Shown: piece by piece, positions 45,048-59,106 of the stretch | Layout: each line of letters starts with the position of its first letter | How positions within the stretch are numbered: position 1 is the stretch's first letter | Origin: Pyxicephalus adspersus | Lineage: Eukaryota > Chordata > Amphibia > Anura > Pyxicephalidae | Direction of reading: 5' to 3' | Length of the DNA stretch: 64,000 nt | Assembly: GCF_032062135.1 (NCBI RefSeq) | Contig: NC_092859.1 | Coordinates: forward strand, 156,866,526 to 156,930,525 | Translations under genes and position numbers: made by a program | Notes under the pieces: model-generated | What the model saw: the letters and a program-made list of their open reading frames with translations, nothing else | The model's database searches: none | Told to the model about the DNA's origin: nothing

Positions 45048-48000
45048 CCCTTTCATTTTACCTTCTCTGAGATACCAATACACTATTCACCATCTAAAGC
45101 TCTACACAGTAATGTGACTTCTGCCAACATGGGTCATTAATGAGCTTGTATCAGCAGCTCAGTTTTGTTACTAAAACACAGAAGCGTGGATATTTTCTCT
45201 ATAAAATACCATTAACCTGTAAACTTGCCTGTATAGCTATTTGCAGCAGTTCTATTTCCACAGCAAAGCAAAACACACACACTTCATCATGAATTAATAA
45301 TACTTCTTCAGAAGAGTGTGTGATCTCACGCAGATCTCAGGGATTTGGGGAACATGCTGATATTGAAGGCTGTAGTTTACTCTTTGCAACTTGGAATCTG
45401 TGGTGGTTTGCCCTCCAAATCACTGAGTCAGATTTTCAACCGTTGCAATGTCCACGATGAGAAAGCACTGGAATTTTGGAGAAATAGAGATCCCTAGGCA
45501 AGAAGAATAATAGAAGCTCCTGGAGGAGAAAAATGAGATGTTTTTATGTCATTGCACATGATTTGAAAGGGGAACTTAAACCTAAAACATGAAAAGATAG
45601 CGTCACCCTGAGCATACCACTCATTAATGTCACTCCCCCGTCCTTAACTCTTCCCCAATAACATCACAACACAATCTTTGGAGTAAAATAGTCATAACGG
45701 CCTTTTATGAACAAACCTATCACATTTCCTACAATATCCATAACAAATATTTTATAACTTTTTATACCCTTTCTATTTGTATAAGAATAATGGTCCATGC
45801 AGGCCTTTAGAACAACCTCTTGTATTTCTACAGAATCCACTCCTTTAGTATCCAGCTCCCAGCTGCCATACACCACTTCGGGGACAATTACTCCCAGCTC
45901 CTAAATGGTTCTTTAGATTAATACTAATTAACATATCAATGAGGATCATCATACCTCTGATGGTACCTACCAACTATTGTTTCTTACCAAATACAATACC
46001 TTCATGGACTTTACCCTCCACATATATAGCCACTATCACTACCCATCGCACAACCACCAACAAAACAAAAGGAGAGCAAATGACCTTGTCTTTATACTTC
46101 CCAGCTCCATCTGAACTCTGTCTGCCACCAGATTGAACTTCCAATGATCCTTTTCCACATTACGTACCCGACCCAGTAAGAATGTACACAGTCTACCTTC
46201 TCCTAATCCTTTACTCTACCCCCTCTTCCCCTTGTCATATAGCCCCTCTGTCTATTATTTTCTCCCATGCTCCAGGCCTAACTTCTATTTTCAGTATTTG
46301 AAGGACAGGAGAATACCAGGTGTTACCCTATGCATTACCAACTACCTATTGGCCGATAGCACGCATTGGGTCCTGGCAAGGTTTCTCGTGCCCCTTTGGT
46401 AGTTGGAGCGTAAGTGGGAATTTCTTGGGGGCCTTTTGTTGGTGTAAGACAAAGGCCGATTACTAACTCCTACATTGTCTGGAGTGAGACCATTGTCCAC
46501 ACATGCCAAGGACATGGATTACGAGAACACTGAGCAAGAACAGGTCACTCTTCAAAGCAGAGATGGTCTGACTGGTAGAAGACGGCTCCTTTGAGTTGAG
46601 TTTATCATTAAATCTGGTTAAATTTATATATGGTTACCAACGTTTGTTTTATATTTGCATGTTGATGGCAAATTTTTGTTGATGTGTCCCAAAGACTCTT
46701 CTGACTTGTCTGCATTATTATGTATAGTTCCTAGTAAAAAAAGTGGTGTCTTAGTTGGGTATGCTTTTTATTTCAATGAGTCTACCCATCAGATGCTGTC
46801 ACAAAGGTCCCAAAACACTGCACTCACACATAAATAAAAATAAGCTTCTGTACTTGTGATTTATCTTTACCAACACATCCAAACTAACCACAACCAACTG
46901 AAACTCCCAAAAAAACAAAAACTGCCTGGCAACTGAATTTCAAGCAGATTTTCAAGACCAATTAGAATTGGAAGTCCAAACGTGTACTAGGCTATGGTAG
47001 AATATAGCTAAAGATAATGCGGATAGCACAGCACTCCAGCAATAATACAGTTAAGCTTTGGTTCTGATCGCAGATGCTAGGAGTCTTTTGGGTTGTCACG
47101 CCAGCCTGTTTGCTACAATCACAGGTGTTGCCTGTAGCTGTCAGCACCATCAGCACACTTTTAACTTGTCACAGATGTAATGTTTATAGCTGAAAACAGA
47201 AAAAGCACAGGGATCATGGCCTCGGCATCATTAAAAGTCTGCTCTTAACTGAGTCAATGGGTTTTTAAAGATTCTGCATTCCAGTAAAAGGTTCCCCATA
47301 TGAGGATGGGCCGAATGCAATATGTCTTTTAGAGGCTCAGAAAGGATCCAGGGGCGGAGGAAGCTCTTTTCATTTACTCACTTGTTCAGATAGCAATTCA
47401 TTTGAAAGATGCTGAATGCAGACAGATTGCCATTTGTTATTATGTGCTGGACAAAATCTTTCAAGGTAGATTTTAAATGCACAGCTCTTAACTTTTCCTG
47501 ATTACAGGGACTGTCCTTCTTTTTGGATTTAATCCCTCTATCCTTCCTTCATCCTCAATTGGCCTTCTTTTTGGTCTGATCTAAAAGGGACTACAGAAAA
47601 TAGTAATTTTAACAACAAAAGGAGTACTACACCAAACCTTTCATTTAACATTATTATAGCATTTTGAAAAACAGTTCTTTGAAAAGTAGTGGTAGAAAAA
47701 TTACTTATTTTGAGTGTCATTTTTATTTTGCAGCTTGTGCAACAGGAGGACTGGACGTTTGACTTTTGCTTCCATCAGTTATACAAAAAGGTGTCCATCT
47801 TTGTCATCCCAAAAGGTATGCAGAAAAAAAATTCAGCATACTTGCCAATTATGGCACACACCTTTTTTTGCACCCTGCACGAATATTAGGTACAGGATCC
47901 TGCAGGACCACCATCAAGAATTTCTTGGTCCCATATTATGTAAAGATCCTGGGCCCCTCTTTCAAATATCCAAAAGTTCCAGTATTGCAAATGTAAAGCT

Positions 48001-49290
48001 CTTCTGATTGGGGCCCGATAAAGAAGTACCCCTTGTCCCCCTCTAATGACAGCCCTGGGATCCTGTCACACTGCATCCTCCAGGGCCACCGTCTTTGCTG
48101 CTGGTTTGTCACAACCTTGTTGGGCCATTGGATGCCACTGATGATACAACTAAATTATTACACATACACAGGAGTTACATTGTTCCTAACATCTAGATCC
48201 ATTATTGGCAGCCCTAGGGATACAGCTGGGCTCTAGACTGCATGGCCCATGCACCGTACAGTATAAGCAAGAAGAAAAAGAGGAACAAGCGTAAAGATTT
48301 TATAGCATTTTTTAAAATGTCTTTTCTGTCAAAAGCTTTTTCTTGTTTTTGGGGGTTGTTTCCTCTTCATTGGATGAGGTTGAGTTTGATAAATTATTGC
48401 CATTATATAGACTAGCAATTTTCTAATTAGAAAATATTATTTTGAGTTTATTGGCATTCTTAGATGCTTTTGCATCACCTTCAACCCCTTTGTAGTCTCT
48501 TCCTGTCTATAGTCTGTGTCTATGTCGGTGTCTGCATGTCTTTGCACAGAGCTGGGTCAGTGAGGGTCTCTAAACCAGTGATATGCATTGAGATTCGACT
48601 TGAAATTTGTAACAAAAAATATAAGTTTTTTATTCTAAAAATTGTAAATATCAATATTTTAATTTAGGAAATGATACAAAGAGCAGACATTTCTCCTTTC
48701 TGAACCTTCCTACTGCAATTGTATCAGAATTACAATACCATTCGAAACATTCAAGCGTGGCACTGCCACCAAATCCCAAATTTCAGATTTCAATCACCAA
48801 ACATCTGCAATATTATTTGGCAGTACTGACTGGTGTGATATCTAACTTATCTAACTTCTACATGCACCTTAAACATTGATGTAACAGGCAGCAACTTAAA
48901 TGCTTCTCAAAAACCTAAATGTACTCATATGCATCCTCCATATACCTATAAATGCGTTTCTGATAATTAGTATATTTTACTTGCCAAGGCCCTGGGAAAT
49001 ACTAGAATCAGTACATTCTGCAATGAAATCCAACATACTCTCCATAATCAAATACATTTTTCCAGTTGGTGGAGTGTTTAGCAAATGTGACCTGATGATC
49101 CGGGTCATTTTTTAACGTCTCCTTACTCTTTAAGACAATTTTTTTTTTTTGTAATAATCATCATCATAATATTATTCGCAAAGATAGATGTTTAGAAATG
49201 GTGTAACTTTTGGTGGTTATATCAGAGAAAACGTCACCATTATTCAGAGAGCCCCTAGCAATCCTTGGAGGAACTCAGTTAAGGTAGGTT
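45048..49290. other. Unassigned non-coding sequence
   Basis: Four kilobases without an identifiable repeat terminus, RNA gene or exon. 45600-46300 is C-rich and G-poor on plus but shows no array. Overlapping plus frames at 47689-48007 lack domains. A duplicated 'ccataagtg'-type word elsewhere is not seen here. Confidence 0.35.
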
Positions 49291-49294
49291 TATC

Positions 49295-49567
49295 TAGAGC
49301 TAATGAGCTTTTTAACATGGGGGAACCCCTTGAAATAATTTTCAAGTTAACCTAAACCACTTCAGGGAACTCCTTCTACAATTATTTTATCCACAGCTTA
49401 CATTAGCATGGTGGTCAATGGGAAGATTTACTCTTACATTGCTGGCCATTGGGTAGATAGCCAAAAAGATCATTGGGGGTCAGTTAAAATAACCTGAAAG
49501 GCGCAAACTGCTCACTGCTCATGGAACCCCAAACAACCACTGGAGGAACCCTGGTTGAGAAACACTG
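49295..49567 (-). mobile_element. hAT MITE, family B
   Basis: The right end is 'ctggttgagaaacactg' and the interior 'gcatggtggtcaatgggaag' and 'actggaggaaccctgg' is of family B in minus orientation. The left terminus is degenerate around 'gagctttttaacatggggg'. A fragment 'aatccttggaggaactcagtt' just outside (about 49260) may be part of a second, older copy. Confidence 0.75.
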
Positions 49568-52500
49568 GCTTCAGGGGATGGACATTCACAAAATACATAT
49601 TCTGCTAGGTAGGGAAGACATCATTTGATTTTTTAAAGTTAGAATCTTTTTGAAGAGATACAGAATTTCGACTTTGACTTGTTTGCTTCAAACAATGCCT
49701 GGTATCTTTTTGTTCATCCGAAGAAAGAAACTGTGCTAGTATATAAAAAGTCTAATTATTTCCCCCAATACAGATACTTTACGAGCTAATCTTATGCAAT
49801 CTGCTTGGCAAACACTTAGCGCTGTGGGAGCATATGCAAACAAAGAACATATGAATTAATTATGACAATTGTCTTGCATATTTACTAGTTCTAAACCATA
49901 GTTTTTGCCTATTCTAGCACATGTGAACTTTTATACCTAGCATCTTTAACTTGCATCTAATGAAATCGACTTATATAATTTATTAGATTAATCACAGTCA
50001 GCTTTCACCACCCACTTGTGTGTTCCAAATCTAAAAACCAGTAGACCCAAAGCTGCCTAACTCCAGTATAGACCTTGGATCCCAATCTGGTTTGTTTCTA
50101 TGGGACAATAAAGGTCAGGCCATGGCAAGACAAAGCCAACCAGCAGATACACACCCATTCCCAATCAGTTCTGCAAGGTTACCAGAAGCACACTAGGATG
50201 ATTGTTGCTTGGATAAATTAATACAAAAACTTTATTCTTTTAGAAATGTTTGGTTTATGAGTTACAGAAGTGCAATAGAGGAGACCTTTAAAAGAACAAC
50301 AGCGAACTCTTGAAAAAATGTTAAATCTTGTCAATTGGGCATTACTGATCCAAGCAAATGCATTAAATGTTCCATCAACCTGTCCATTTTCACTATCTGT
50401 TTCACTATTAAGACAGTATTGTTTTTTTTTTTTTCTTTCTCCTTATAATGCAATCTGCCCACAATCTGCCAGATTTACCTTTATTTGCAGTAGGCACATA
50501 CAAGGAGGCAGCAGAAACAAGTTCTGCTTTTCCCTTTATACTCACGACACTTGTGTTTTTCCCCAACACCAGAAAACTAGAATAATCTAATATATGCTTA
50601 TCTACACATTAATGACATATGAAGCTTGTAAAAAACCATTTAACAAGAAAACATTCAGTGTAGAAGAGGTTTCTTATAGCCTAGGGGTTTCTCTGGACTA
50701 ACATTCTTCAATGACAAAATCAGGCCACATTTATCCACCAATAGGCAAACCAAACTTTTCCTTCTTGCACATTAACCTATAAAAACATACAAGCACCATG
50801 AATCGCCTAATCAATGTCATTTCAGAACACATAAAAGCCTTTATACAGCTTTGAATACTTTTATGCTTTTATATTATTCTCTTAACTGGCTCATTCATAA
50901 AAAGGATTTGTTATTGACTGCACTGCAATGTTTGGCTACTGGGCAATGTTATTGACTCCATTGTTCAATCTTGCTCTCAAGCTTTCCATGAAAAAAATGA
51001 TTAAATAAATCTTTTTAAAAAAGCTATCTTGTATGGAAAGGCTAAAAAGAACCTATGATTATTCATTTCTCTCTGGAGACAAATATTCCTGCGCATCCGA
51101 TGCTCAGAGCATGTTTGCACAATAAGTGGTGATGTATAGCGATGGGTTGCCGTGCTCTATTAGGTTAGAAATAAAGTTTCCAGCATCATGGATCATTTTC
51201 CTCCCTGGTCTCTCATGGTCCCCAAGACAAGGATCCATGATAAAAATGTTGGATAATTCCACAGTGCAAAATGATGTTTGTTCTCATTGTCACCTTAATT
51301 ATTTTATTAGCCATGATCCCAGTAATCGGGGGTGCTAGTTCCAAGTTCTAGGCAGGTGGGACTTCCATGGAACATTTTGGTAACTATATCAATGAGTCAG
51401 GGAAGCATTATGAAAATATAGACACCTTTAGCTGCCTGTTGTACCTATGTGTTCTGAAGGTGGTTGGCTTAAATGTAAACTAATAGGCAATTCATTCCTA
51501 ATGAATAGGCAACACATTTCCAAAAGTATGATATCTATTAAAGTAATATCTCTGGATCATCCCAGAGTGATATACTGTGGAATAAGGGACTATAAAATGT
51601 TTTAGGTCAGTGACTACCAAAAAATGCCAAAGAATCAGCCACATGGACAAAGACAGGCCCGAAACAAGCTATACCAGGTAGCTTAGGGGAATGCCTGCAT
51701 GACTAGGGGGTCAGGGATAGGGTTAAAATAATTTTATTGGGTTTATTAAAAAGTTCAACTTGCGGATTGGTAGACGGGCAGAGGCAGAGGATAGGGAGAA
51801 GGTGATAAAAGTTTAGGAGATCAGGGGTGAGGTCACATGATTTTTTACAGTAGTAGAAGAAAGTTTCCCACCTTCCCACGCCCTCTATGGTCCTGTGAGA
51901 GAGGGTAAATAGGCTTGTTGGGGTTTTGTTGATTGGGCATGTTTGAGATGTGGTTTGCGGTTGAGGTCCTCAAGGAAAGTTTGTTTTGGTGGTGGTATCA
52001 ATAGGGTTGGGGATCTATCTTTGGTGTGGGGTTTCCTGAATGGTGTGAAGAGGAGGTCATTTAAACTTAGTTTTGGATAGTCTGTGAGTAGTTGTAAAAT
52101 TGTTCCCCAGTTGGGTGATAGGGCGGCTGAGAGCAACAATGTTGGTGCAGATTCCAAGTGGTAGTGGGGGCCTTCGAGGGCAAGTAACCAGGAAAGAGTT
52201 AAGTAAAGGTGTTTGGTAATTATTCTGAGGTTATTAGCAGGACTCGGTCATGAATATGAGTGATAGAATAGCATTGGCTTAAGATCAGTAACTTCCAAAC
52301 TACTACTGACTCATAACATGGTGATTTTAGCTGTAAAAGTAAAAAAAAAACTAAGTTTTCTGCATAAAGGTCAACAAGGTCAGAATATAAAGTTGAAAAC
52401 TTGTATGGAGTGAGTTTCGGGTAGCTTTTGGCACTGATTACCCACAAGCAATTGCACACTGCACAAATAATTGAGGCTAATTGCAGCTTCATGGTAGCAA

Positions 52501-54544
52501 GTTGCTTGCTTCAAGGGATCTCATTGTTTTTATTTCTAACAATCCTTTTGTGACATTGTGTGATCAGTCAAAGACAACTGATTATTGGTAGTGCAGCTAA
52601 AAAGCATCCATGTATTTTACACTCCAATGCATTTGAATGCACACATATAAAGAAGTAAAGATCAGATACCAGACTCACACTTCTTTGTTCTCCTTTCTTG
52701 TTTTTCAGATTGCCACTTCTATTAGTAAATTATATAAAGGGGTAATCAGTTATTTTGTACAGGTGATTGGTACTTTGATCTCTGTACCAAAATTGTGCTA
52801 AATGTATAAAGTTACTTAGTTGCCATATTGAAAAGTAGAGCACTCAGCTTATTCATTTCAGTTGTGATTGTGGCAAATGTAGCAATTGATGTGTTTGAAT
52901 TAAAAACCATTCCACCATGGCAGGAACCAAGAAAAACAAATCTGGGACTCTGTAAACTGGTGGTTATTGCCACTTGGTGATGTTTTAAGTATTTGAAATG
53001 AACACCACGGATCGCTATTGTTACACAAACAAGTGGGGAACCCTATATGGGAATCTGTGGTGATCATGGCCTCTTGGTAATATGTTGGGAGTTGTAAGAC
53101 TATTGGTAAACAATAGTGATAGACAATTAATTCATAAACCAGCGATCAGTCATGAAATCGTGATCACTAAGTTTACTGGCCATGTCAGCAGTGCCATTAA
53201 TTCTACTTAAATAATGGCATCTTGATGTTAATCTTGCTAATTGCCAGCTTTATAAATGTGTCCCTATGAGTGTTTTAGCATGCATGCTTCTCAACAGTTC
53301 AACTCACGCATTAATCTCAAGGCTAGGCAGCTCAGAGTATACTTAGAGGTTACCTTTAGTGGAAAATACATTTGTTAAAATAAGCTGTAGAGATAGAAAT
53401 ATTGGTGGCCAAAGTCATATGCAAATTTCAGATTTTTATGCAAAAATATCAAGTTTAATCCTAACAATTCCTGCCTTTCTTTTTATTATCCTGGTAAGAG
53501 AGATTTTAAAGGTGGAAAAGGAAAAACCAAGCCCAACTATTACCCAGAACAATTATTTAAACTAAACAGCCTATTTTTCTGGATCATCTTACCATTTGAC
53601 ATGTTGGAGGTGACCTCTGGCATGATTTGTTTTTACCTTATGCCCAGTCTGAATTGTCCATTAAACCCACTTTATTAGGTGTGAACACATATATATTGAA
53701 AATCAATAATGGACTCAAGTCTCAACTTTTTGAGTGGGACAGAATGGTCTAATTGCAACCTTTCTTGTGAATTTGACTCATTTTTTAACCTAAAGTGAAT
53801 TTGGCATTTTTACTATGTGGGTCAATCCGAACCAGCTCTTGGAATTCCACAATTAGAGCAATTCTATAAAGTACTTTTAACTAACGAAGTTAGACATTGC
53901 TGTACTATGTGTTCTCATGGATAGATGTCTTGACCTGAATTCCACTTAAAATGAAAGACATTCTGTTGTATAAAATGGAATTGGACATTGCTCTAACTCC
54001 CTATGGATGCTTGTCTTGATTCTTGAATTTGCCTTAATTTTACTTAAAAAATAGACATCCCAATGTTTAATTGTGTAATGATTTGCATGTTGCCCTCACA
54101 GTTAAATGTAGGTTTAGTAAAATACAATTTGAGCCTGAGCCAATATAAAGTGGTGGCCCCAAAAGCACAACATTCACCTAATCTGCACCCTTACCATTTC
54201 TATCCATTGGAGCTTTGGAGTAGATGGGTGCCCTGGCCCATTGCCTCCCCAAACCAGTCCTGATGTACCCTTGTAGGATGCCTTTAACGACCCACAAAAT
54301 CCAAGAGTAATCCAATCATATTATGCCAAACCAATTCTAAGTAATTCAGTTTGGAGCAAAAATCCTAACTCAGCCTGGAGCAGCGGAGTTTCTGCATTAC
54401 ATTGAAATATATTTCACAGGGTGTTACAGCCTGCATATAAAAAATAGTTTATCTTATGTAAATGAGCGTATCTGAACCTCTCGTGTTATCTTTCATCTAC
54501 ATGGGTGATGATAAATTATTTAATTTTGTGCAAAGAAATAGACT
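49568..54544. other. Unassigned non-coding sequence
   Basis: Unique-looking, A+T-rich. 49795-49990 has 'gcatatgcaaacaaagaaca' and 'tgaattaattatgacaattg', and 51080-51310 is also motif-rich, but neither is strong enough for its own call. 53885-54060 holds two diverged units beginning 'agacattgctgtacta' and 'ggacattgctctaact' about 92 bases apart. Confidence 0.35.
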
Positions 54545-54860
54545 AATAGCTCAAAGTAGAGGCTGCACTCGATGACTTTCAATCATCGTACATGCAAATT
54601 TCAGAGACCTTAACGCTGCAAACAGCGCTTGCGGCATGTGAAGCCGACAGACAAAAGCAAGCAAAATTGGCTCCTGATAATACATTGCCAATTTAATTTC
54701 AACTCTACCGCCATGCTCGGCTGTAAACAAAGTACGAATGCCAAGTCACTTTACAAAGAGATACCCGAACAGAACCTTGTGAGCGTGAGATATGACGGCT
54801 GATTAACGTTTCTTACTGAGCTCTTCATATCCGATGATGAGGGAAATGTTTGATTAATCT
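54545..54860. promoter_or_regulatory. Candidate conserved non-coding element
   Basis: One of the two most CNE-like islands. CpG is locally raised in an A+T-rich setting ('aacagcgcttgcggcatgtg', 'ctctaccgccatgctcggct', 'gagatatgacggctgattaa'). It holds candidate factor sites such as 'tacatgcaaatttcag' (octamer ATGCAAAT), 'ctgtaaacaaagtac' (forkhead GTAAACAAA) and 'atttgattaatctgacag'. It is not in any repeat family here and has no open frame worth noting. Regulatory function is inferred. Confidence 0.4.
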
Positions 54861-55944
54861 GACAGTCTTTCTATAAAACTATTGCTGGAGTGATAAAAAG
54901 AAACTATCCAGACATAGCTGATATTTTTAGTTGCCTGTGATCGGTGGAAAGCCAAATCACGGTCTGGCTTCCTGTATCACTCTGTATCTTCAAAATTAAT
55001 CTTTTTTACCAAAATTTTCAGATCCGTCCAGCTGTTGAGCCCAACACAAAGCCAAATGATGGTGTTGTGCTACCGAGATAGATCCTAAGTAATAATGCAG
55101 CATAAACAAATCATTTGGGAATCCATCCGTGAACGAGGAGCATCTTTGTTCCGGCTTCGTGGGAGGGGATGGAAATGAAAACACAAGTAGGGAGTAGAAC
55201 ACACAAATTGAATAAGTAGGCACCATTCAGCCAGCAGATTAATTTGAGAGGGGGTTATTGGGCAATTAATGCAATTGAGGCATGGCACTAAAGCAGCTTC
55301 TAAATAGGGGTCTGGTATTGCATATGTTATTGCTCTTCATTCATTCTTTTTTGTTTTGTCTTTTGTCTGTCTTTGAACATTACTACATAGAGTTTCACCA
55401 TTCTCAAACAAAACTTTCTTTGGGCTACAGTTAAAGTACAACTAAAACTACTGTATACCAGTCTAAACAAGTCTCAAATTCAATTATTATATAATTCATC
55501 TTCCTTAAATCAAATATTCCTCCATTTACATAGTTAAGGCCTTTTTTCCAAGACACTCCAGATCCTGGTGGGTGGGGATCAGCATCAAAGGCAATGCCAG
55601 TGGGCAAAACTGAAGGGAGTGACAAGGGTATGGAGGCAACTCTGATTTCAGAAGCAATGCAGAACCATTGTCATACTAGAGAAGATGCATTATGTTTTAT
55701 TTGCTGTCTGTGATCCCCACTTCGAGTCCTGATTAAAAAATGTGGTCAGAACGGAAAGTAGGGAAAGATCTCCTTACTTTAGATCTCCTTAGATAGTGGG
55801 TCCAAAGACTCACATTGCAGCTGGCAGTTGATTTAAACATCTCCTTTCTCTGCCCAACATAAGAATAAAGATTTGGCTAAATCTTATTGTGCTCGTTTTA
55901 CACTGTAATTTTCCTGGATGCTTTTTAACTCAGTAATAAATGTC
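54861..55944. other. Unassigned non-coding sequence
   Basis: Minus frames at 54996-55288 and 55431-55625 show no recognised domain. Nothing else. Confidence 0.4.
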
Positions 55945-56180
55945 CTTTAATAAAAATAATCTCCCCAACAAGAAAGAAATATCCTTCTCATATTGTTGTC
56001 ACAGGAACATGTGCTCCAAATGGAAGACTCACCCTCACTTTTTTGTCTTGGTGAAAGCTCCAAAATTGTGGCTTTCCTCTCACTTTTTGTTTTGGTGACA
56101 ATGGCCATTAGGACAGTGAGGACCCACACAACAATAAAAACTTGAAAAAGTCTTCACCATTCTCTCCAAAAATATTACCT
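55945..56180. repeat. Possible interspersed repeat
   Basis: 'ctcactttttt' followed by 'gtcttggtga' at about 56034 and again 'ctcactttttgttttggtga' at about 56079 give a short direct repeat. 'ccattaggacagtgagga' and 'caacaataaaaacttg' follow. I recall similar units scattered in frog genomes. Only one copy is present here. Confidence 0.3.
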
Positions 56181-57000
56181 TTTTTGATACATTCAAAGGG
56201 GGGTCCACTTGTGGTTGACTAATTCTTACAATAAATAAAATGTGTTGTTTTATGTTTTTTGGCATAGTGTACAAATCAATTTAAATATTATGTGAAGAAT
56301 GGAATCATTTTGCATATATTTCCCCCACCATGAGTCTCCAGTCATTCACAGGCCCCTTTCACAGATTCCGTCACCTCCTGCAGTATAAGTGAATACAAAT
56401 ATAGGTTGCTGCCCTCCATCTCCCAGACGTCTTTGTCTTGCTGATGAATCAACTTTACACTTTTTACTTCTAACGGGATTAAACATGACCTCATCAACCT
56501 GTCTTCCTGCATCAGCTTTTCAGGCTGCTCTTCACCAGTACAAACTTCTTCTTCTCTTATCTAGATTGCTTTCACTTCTATCTACTCCATTGATGCACCA
56601 CGGGGCTGAGTAATATTCCTTTTTTGTCCAATTTCCTTGCTGATGGTTCCAGTGACTAGTGGTTCAAGGAGATATTACCAAGGTTTGCTGTACACAGGGA
56701 CAACATTGGTGTTCTTATAGTGCATTAGGTGTTTCTATGCCATAATTATTCCTTATATTCTTTATTTATATTTCAATTTTATCTTTTCAAATGTTCACCC
56801 TCAAAGAAGATTATGAGAAAAACCTGGAGGTTATGATTCTTCTTCATTGTTGTCTGGCTGCCCCCTTGCTCATCAAATTTGGAGTCCCTGACCTAAACAA
56901 GGATGCAGCTAAGGTTCTCTCACATTACTCAGATTTTCTGTATAAGTATTGAAATCAAAGGCAGCCAGGAATTGCCATACTGGGGAGGTCAACAATGGTA
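56181..57000. other. Unassigned non-coding sequence
   Basis: No supported feature. Confidence 0.4.
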
Positions 57001-57215
57001 TGTTATGTGCCCCAAGTAAGACACCCAATCCTAACCATCCGCCGTCCCTCGGGGAACTGGGGAAGTCATGGTTGGTGATGACTACACAGCCTTGTGTTAG
57101 CTTCCTTTGGAGTTACAATAGAAGTGGCATTCTATATGTAGCTAGAACAGAGAATGCTGACCATTGGATGAGCCAAAACAAAAGCCCCCCTGACAGGTCC
57201 CAGTGACCTCCGTTT
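57001..57215. repeat. Tandem duplication, unit 1
   Basis: Contains 'cctaaccatccgccgtccct', 'gaagtggcattctatatgta', 'gctagaacagagaatgctg' and 'aaaacaaaagcccccctgac'. All recur in order about 330 bases downstream. The intervening 115 bases are unrelated. Confidence 0.85.
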
Positions 57216-57330
57216 AATTATGGTGCCATGTAAATAACTCAAATATTTGGCAGGTGACCATACTTTGAATTCATTTACAAGAAATAAAAAGAACTTTATG
57301 CTTTTTTTTTTTACCTCTGACCCCATCCCA

Positions 57331-57540
57331 TGTTGGTGCCCAAAGGAAAACACTTATCCCTAACCACTCTGCTCCTTCCCCTAAGGGAAGTTACGGCTGG
57401 TAATGACAACTCAGCTCCCTGTGTGCAGCTCCTAGGGTTACTATAGCAGTGGTATGCTACACATAGCTAGAACTGAGAATGCTGGACATCTCATCATGCA
57501 AAACAAAAGCCCCCCCTGACACATCCCCCTGACTCCTTAA
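57331..57540. repeat. Tandem duplication, unit 2
   Basis: Contains 'cctaaccactctgctccttc', 'gcagtggtatgctacacata', 'gctagaactgagaatgctgg' and 'aacaaaagccccccctgaca'. Divergence from unit 1 is considerable, including small indels. No transposon ends flank either unit. Confidence 0.85.
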
Positions 57541-57614
57541 ACAATTTTGGTAATAATACTATGATCAGGGGTTTGCAATTACCATAAAAAGTTGACTTTT
57601 CCCAACCACACATT

Positions 57615-57758
57615 GGGCCTGATTTACGAAAGCTCTCCAAGGCTCTATCAAATAGCAAATTACTTTGAAGAAATCCATTCCAGGTTTGCTGGATCACCCA
57701 GCTTCACTGATGAAAGTGTATTCCTTCCAGCCTTGGAGAGCTTTAATAAATCAGGCTC
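57615..57758. mobile_element. Palindromic MITE, family P, copy 3
   Basis: The left end 'gggcctgatttacgaaagct' pairs with the right end 'agctttaataaatcaggctc'. The right-half core 'aggtttgctggatcaccc' is present but the left counterpart is deleted, leaving 144 bp. 'att' occurs at both outer edges (57612-57614 and about 57759), perhaps a 3-bp target duplication. Confidence 0.75.
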
Positions 57759-57761
57759 ATT

Positions 57762-59106
57762 AAGTTTGATTTACAGACAAAATTATTTATTTTTTCTTTA
57801 GTTCATGTTCCCACAGTACTCCCCATCTGCCCTGGAAATGGTGACAATGTTATGTTTTGCAATTATTTTGTGATATTGGCAAGTGAAATGTTTAATATTG
57901 CAAAAATCTACTTGAGAAAAGTGTTTTAGTGGCGAAATGAAAAATGAAATTCCTGTAAATCACTCACTTATTTATTTGCATATATATACATCAGAATTTC
58001 CGGACTGGTAAAATGTTATATGTTTGACGGCTTTTTAAAAGTTGCCATAAACATTCTAAACTAAAATTGCCTTAGATATAAAATAAAATTGCCATTGTAA
58101 TACGATTTTAAAATGATTCTCATATTCTCCAGAAACTCAGAACCAGCAATGCTTAAATGTCATAAGAAAATCTATTGACAGCTCTGCACTTTTTCCATTT
58201 CCAATGACAAGCTATAGGCATCTGTTTTACTTAAATAATTGCTAAAACCCAATAGGACCACAAAGATTGTCTTGTGTGAAATAGGGGTACTGTGATCACT
58301 GCACAGACCATGGGGTCCTCGGCTAATGTGGATCAATCTGCAGGAAAGATTGGATTTCTGTAAATAATAAGTGAATGGGAAGTGTTCCGTGTGACTCCCT
58401 TTTATCATCTCACCTCGCTGAGAAATGGAAAGGCAGACACAATGAAATAGCCATAGTGGACAGTGAGCTCTGCGATTTTCAATTACCTTGAGTGGGTTAC
58501 TTTGTAACTTGCTTGGACTGCATCCTCCCACACACAACGGCAGCTGAAGGGTAGGAAAGGTCATTGCTTAACAGAAGCCAACTAAATAGAAGGTCCAAAG
58601 GCTTCTCTGTCCTTCTCTGCACATCTTTCACTCTGCATCAAATTTCCAACATGGCACCCTTGGCTTATCCAATATGGCAGGACAAAGAGCTATAATGATG
58701 TACAAAAATATAGAAACTTGAAGTCGCTAATCAGATATAATCTTTGGCTTCTCTAATGACATGAATCATTATTGATTGCTTTACATTGCTTAACACGTTT
58801 GCTTACTTTTAGCATTACTGGTGCATCCATGAGATTCACAATCCACTGTAATTAGTCTTGTTAGTCTTTGTTATCATTGAATAGTTTGTATAGCTCTGAG
58901 GGTTTTCATTAATCCACATTCTAGTATGGTTGTTGGTACATAGTGACCTTTAGCTGGTCTTGTTTTGTCATTTTGAAGCCAAATTACCACTTCTTCAGGT
59001 GTCAGGAAAAAAACCAGCATATATCCACATAGGTAACAATTGTCCTAAAGGCAATCCCCAGGCAAAATCAATTTGCAAATCACTTTTTTCTCCCACCACC
59101 CTGTAA
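57762..59106. other. Unassigned non-coding sequence
   Basis: The 130-codon minus frame at 58172-58564 has no recognised domain, and no exon is supported. Confidence 0.4.
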
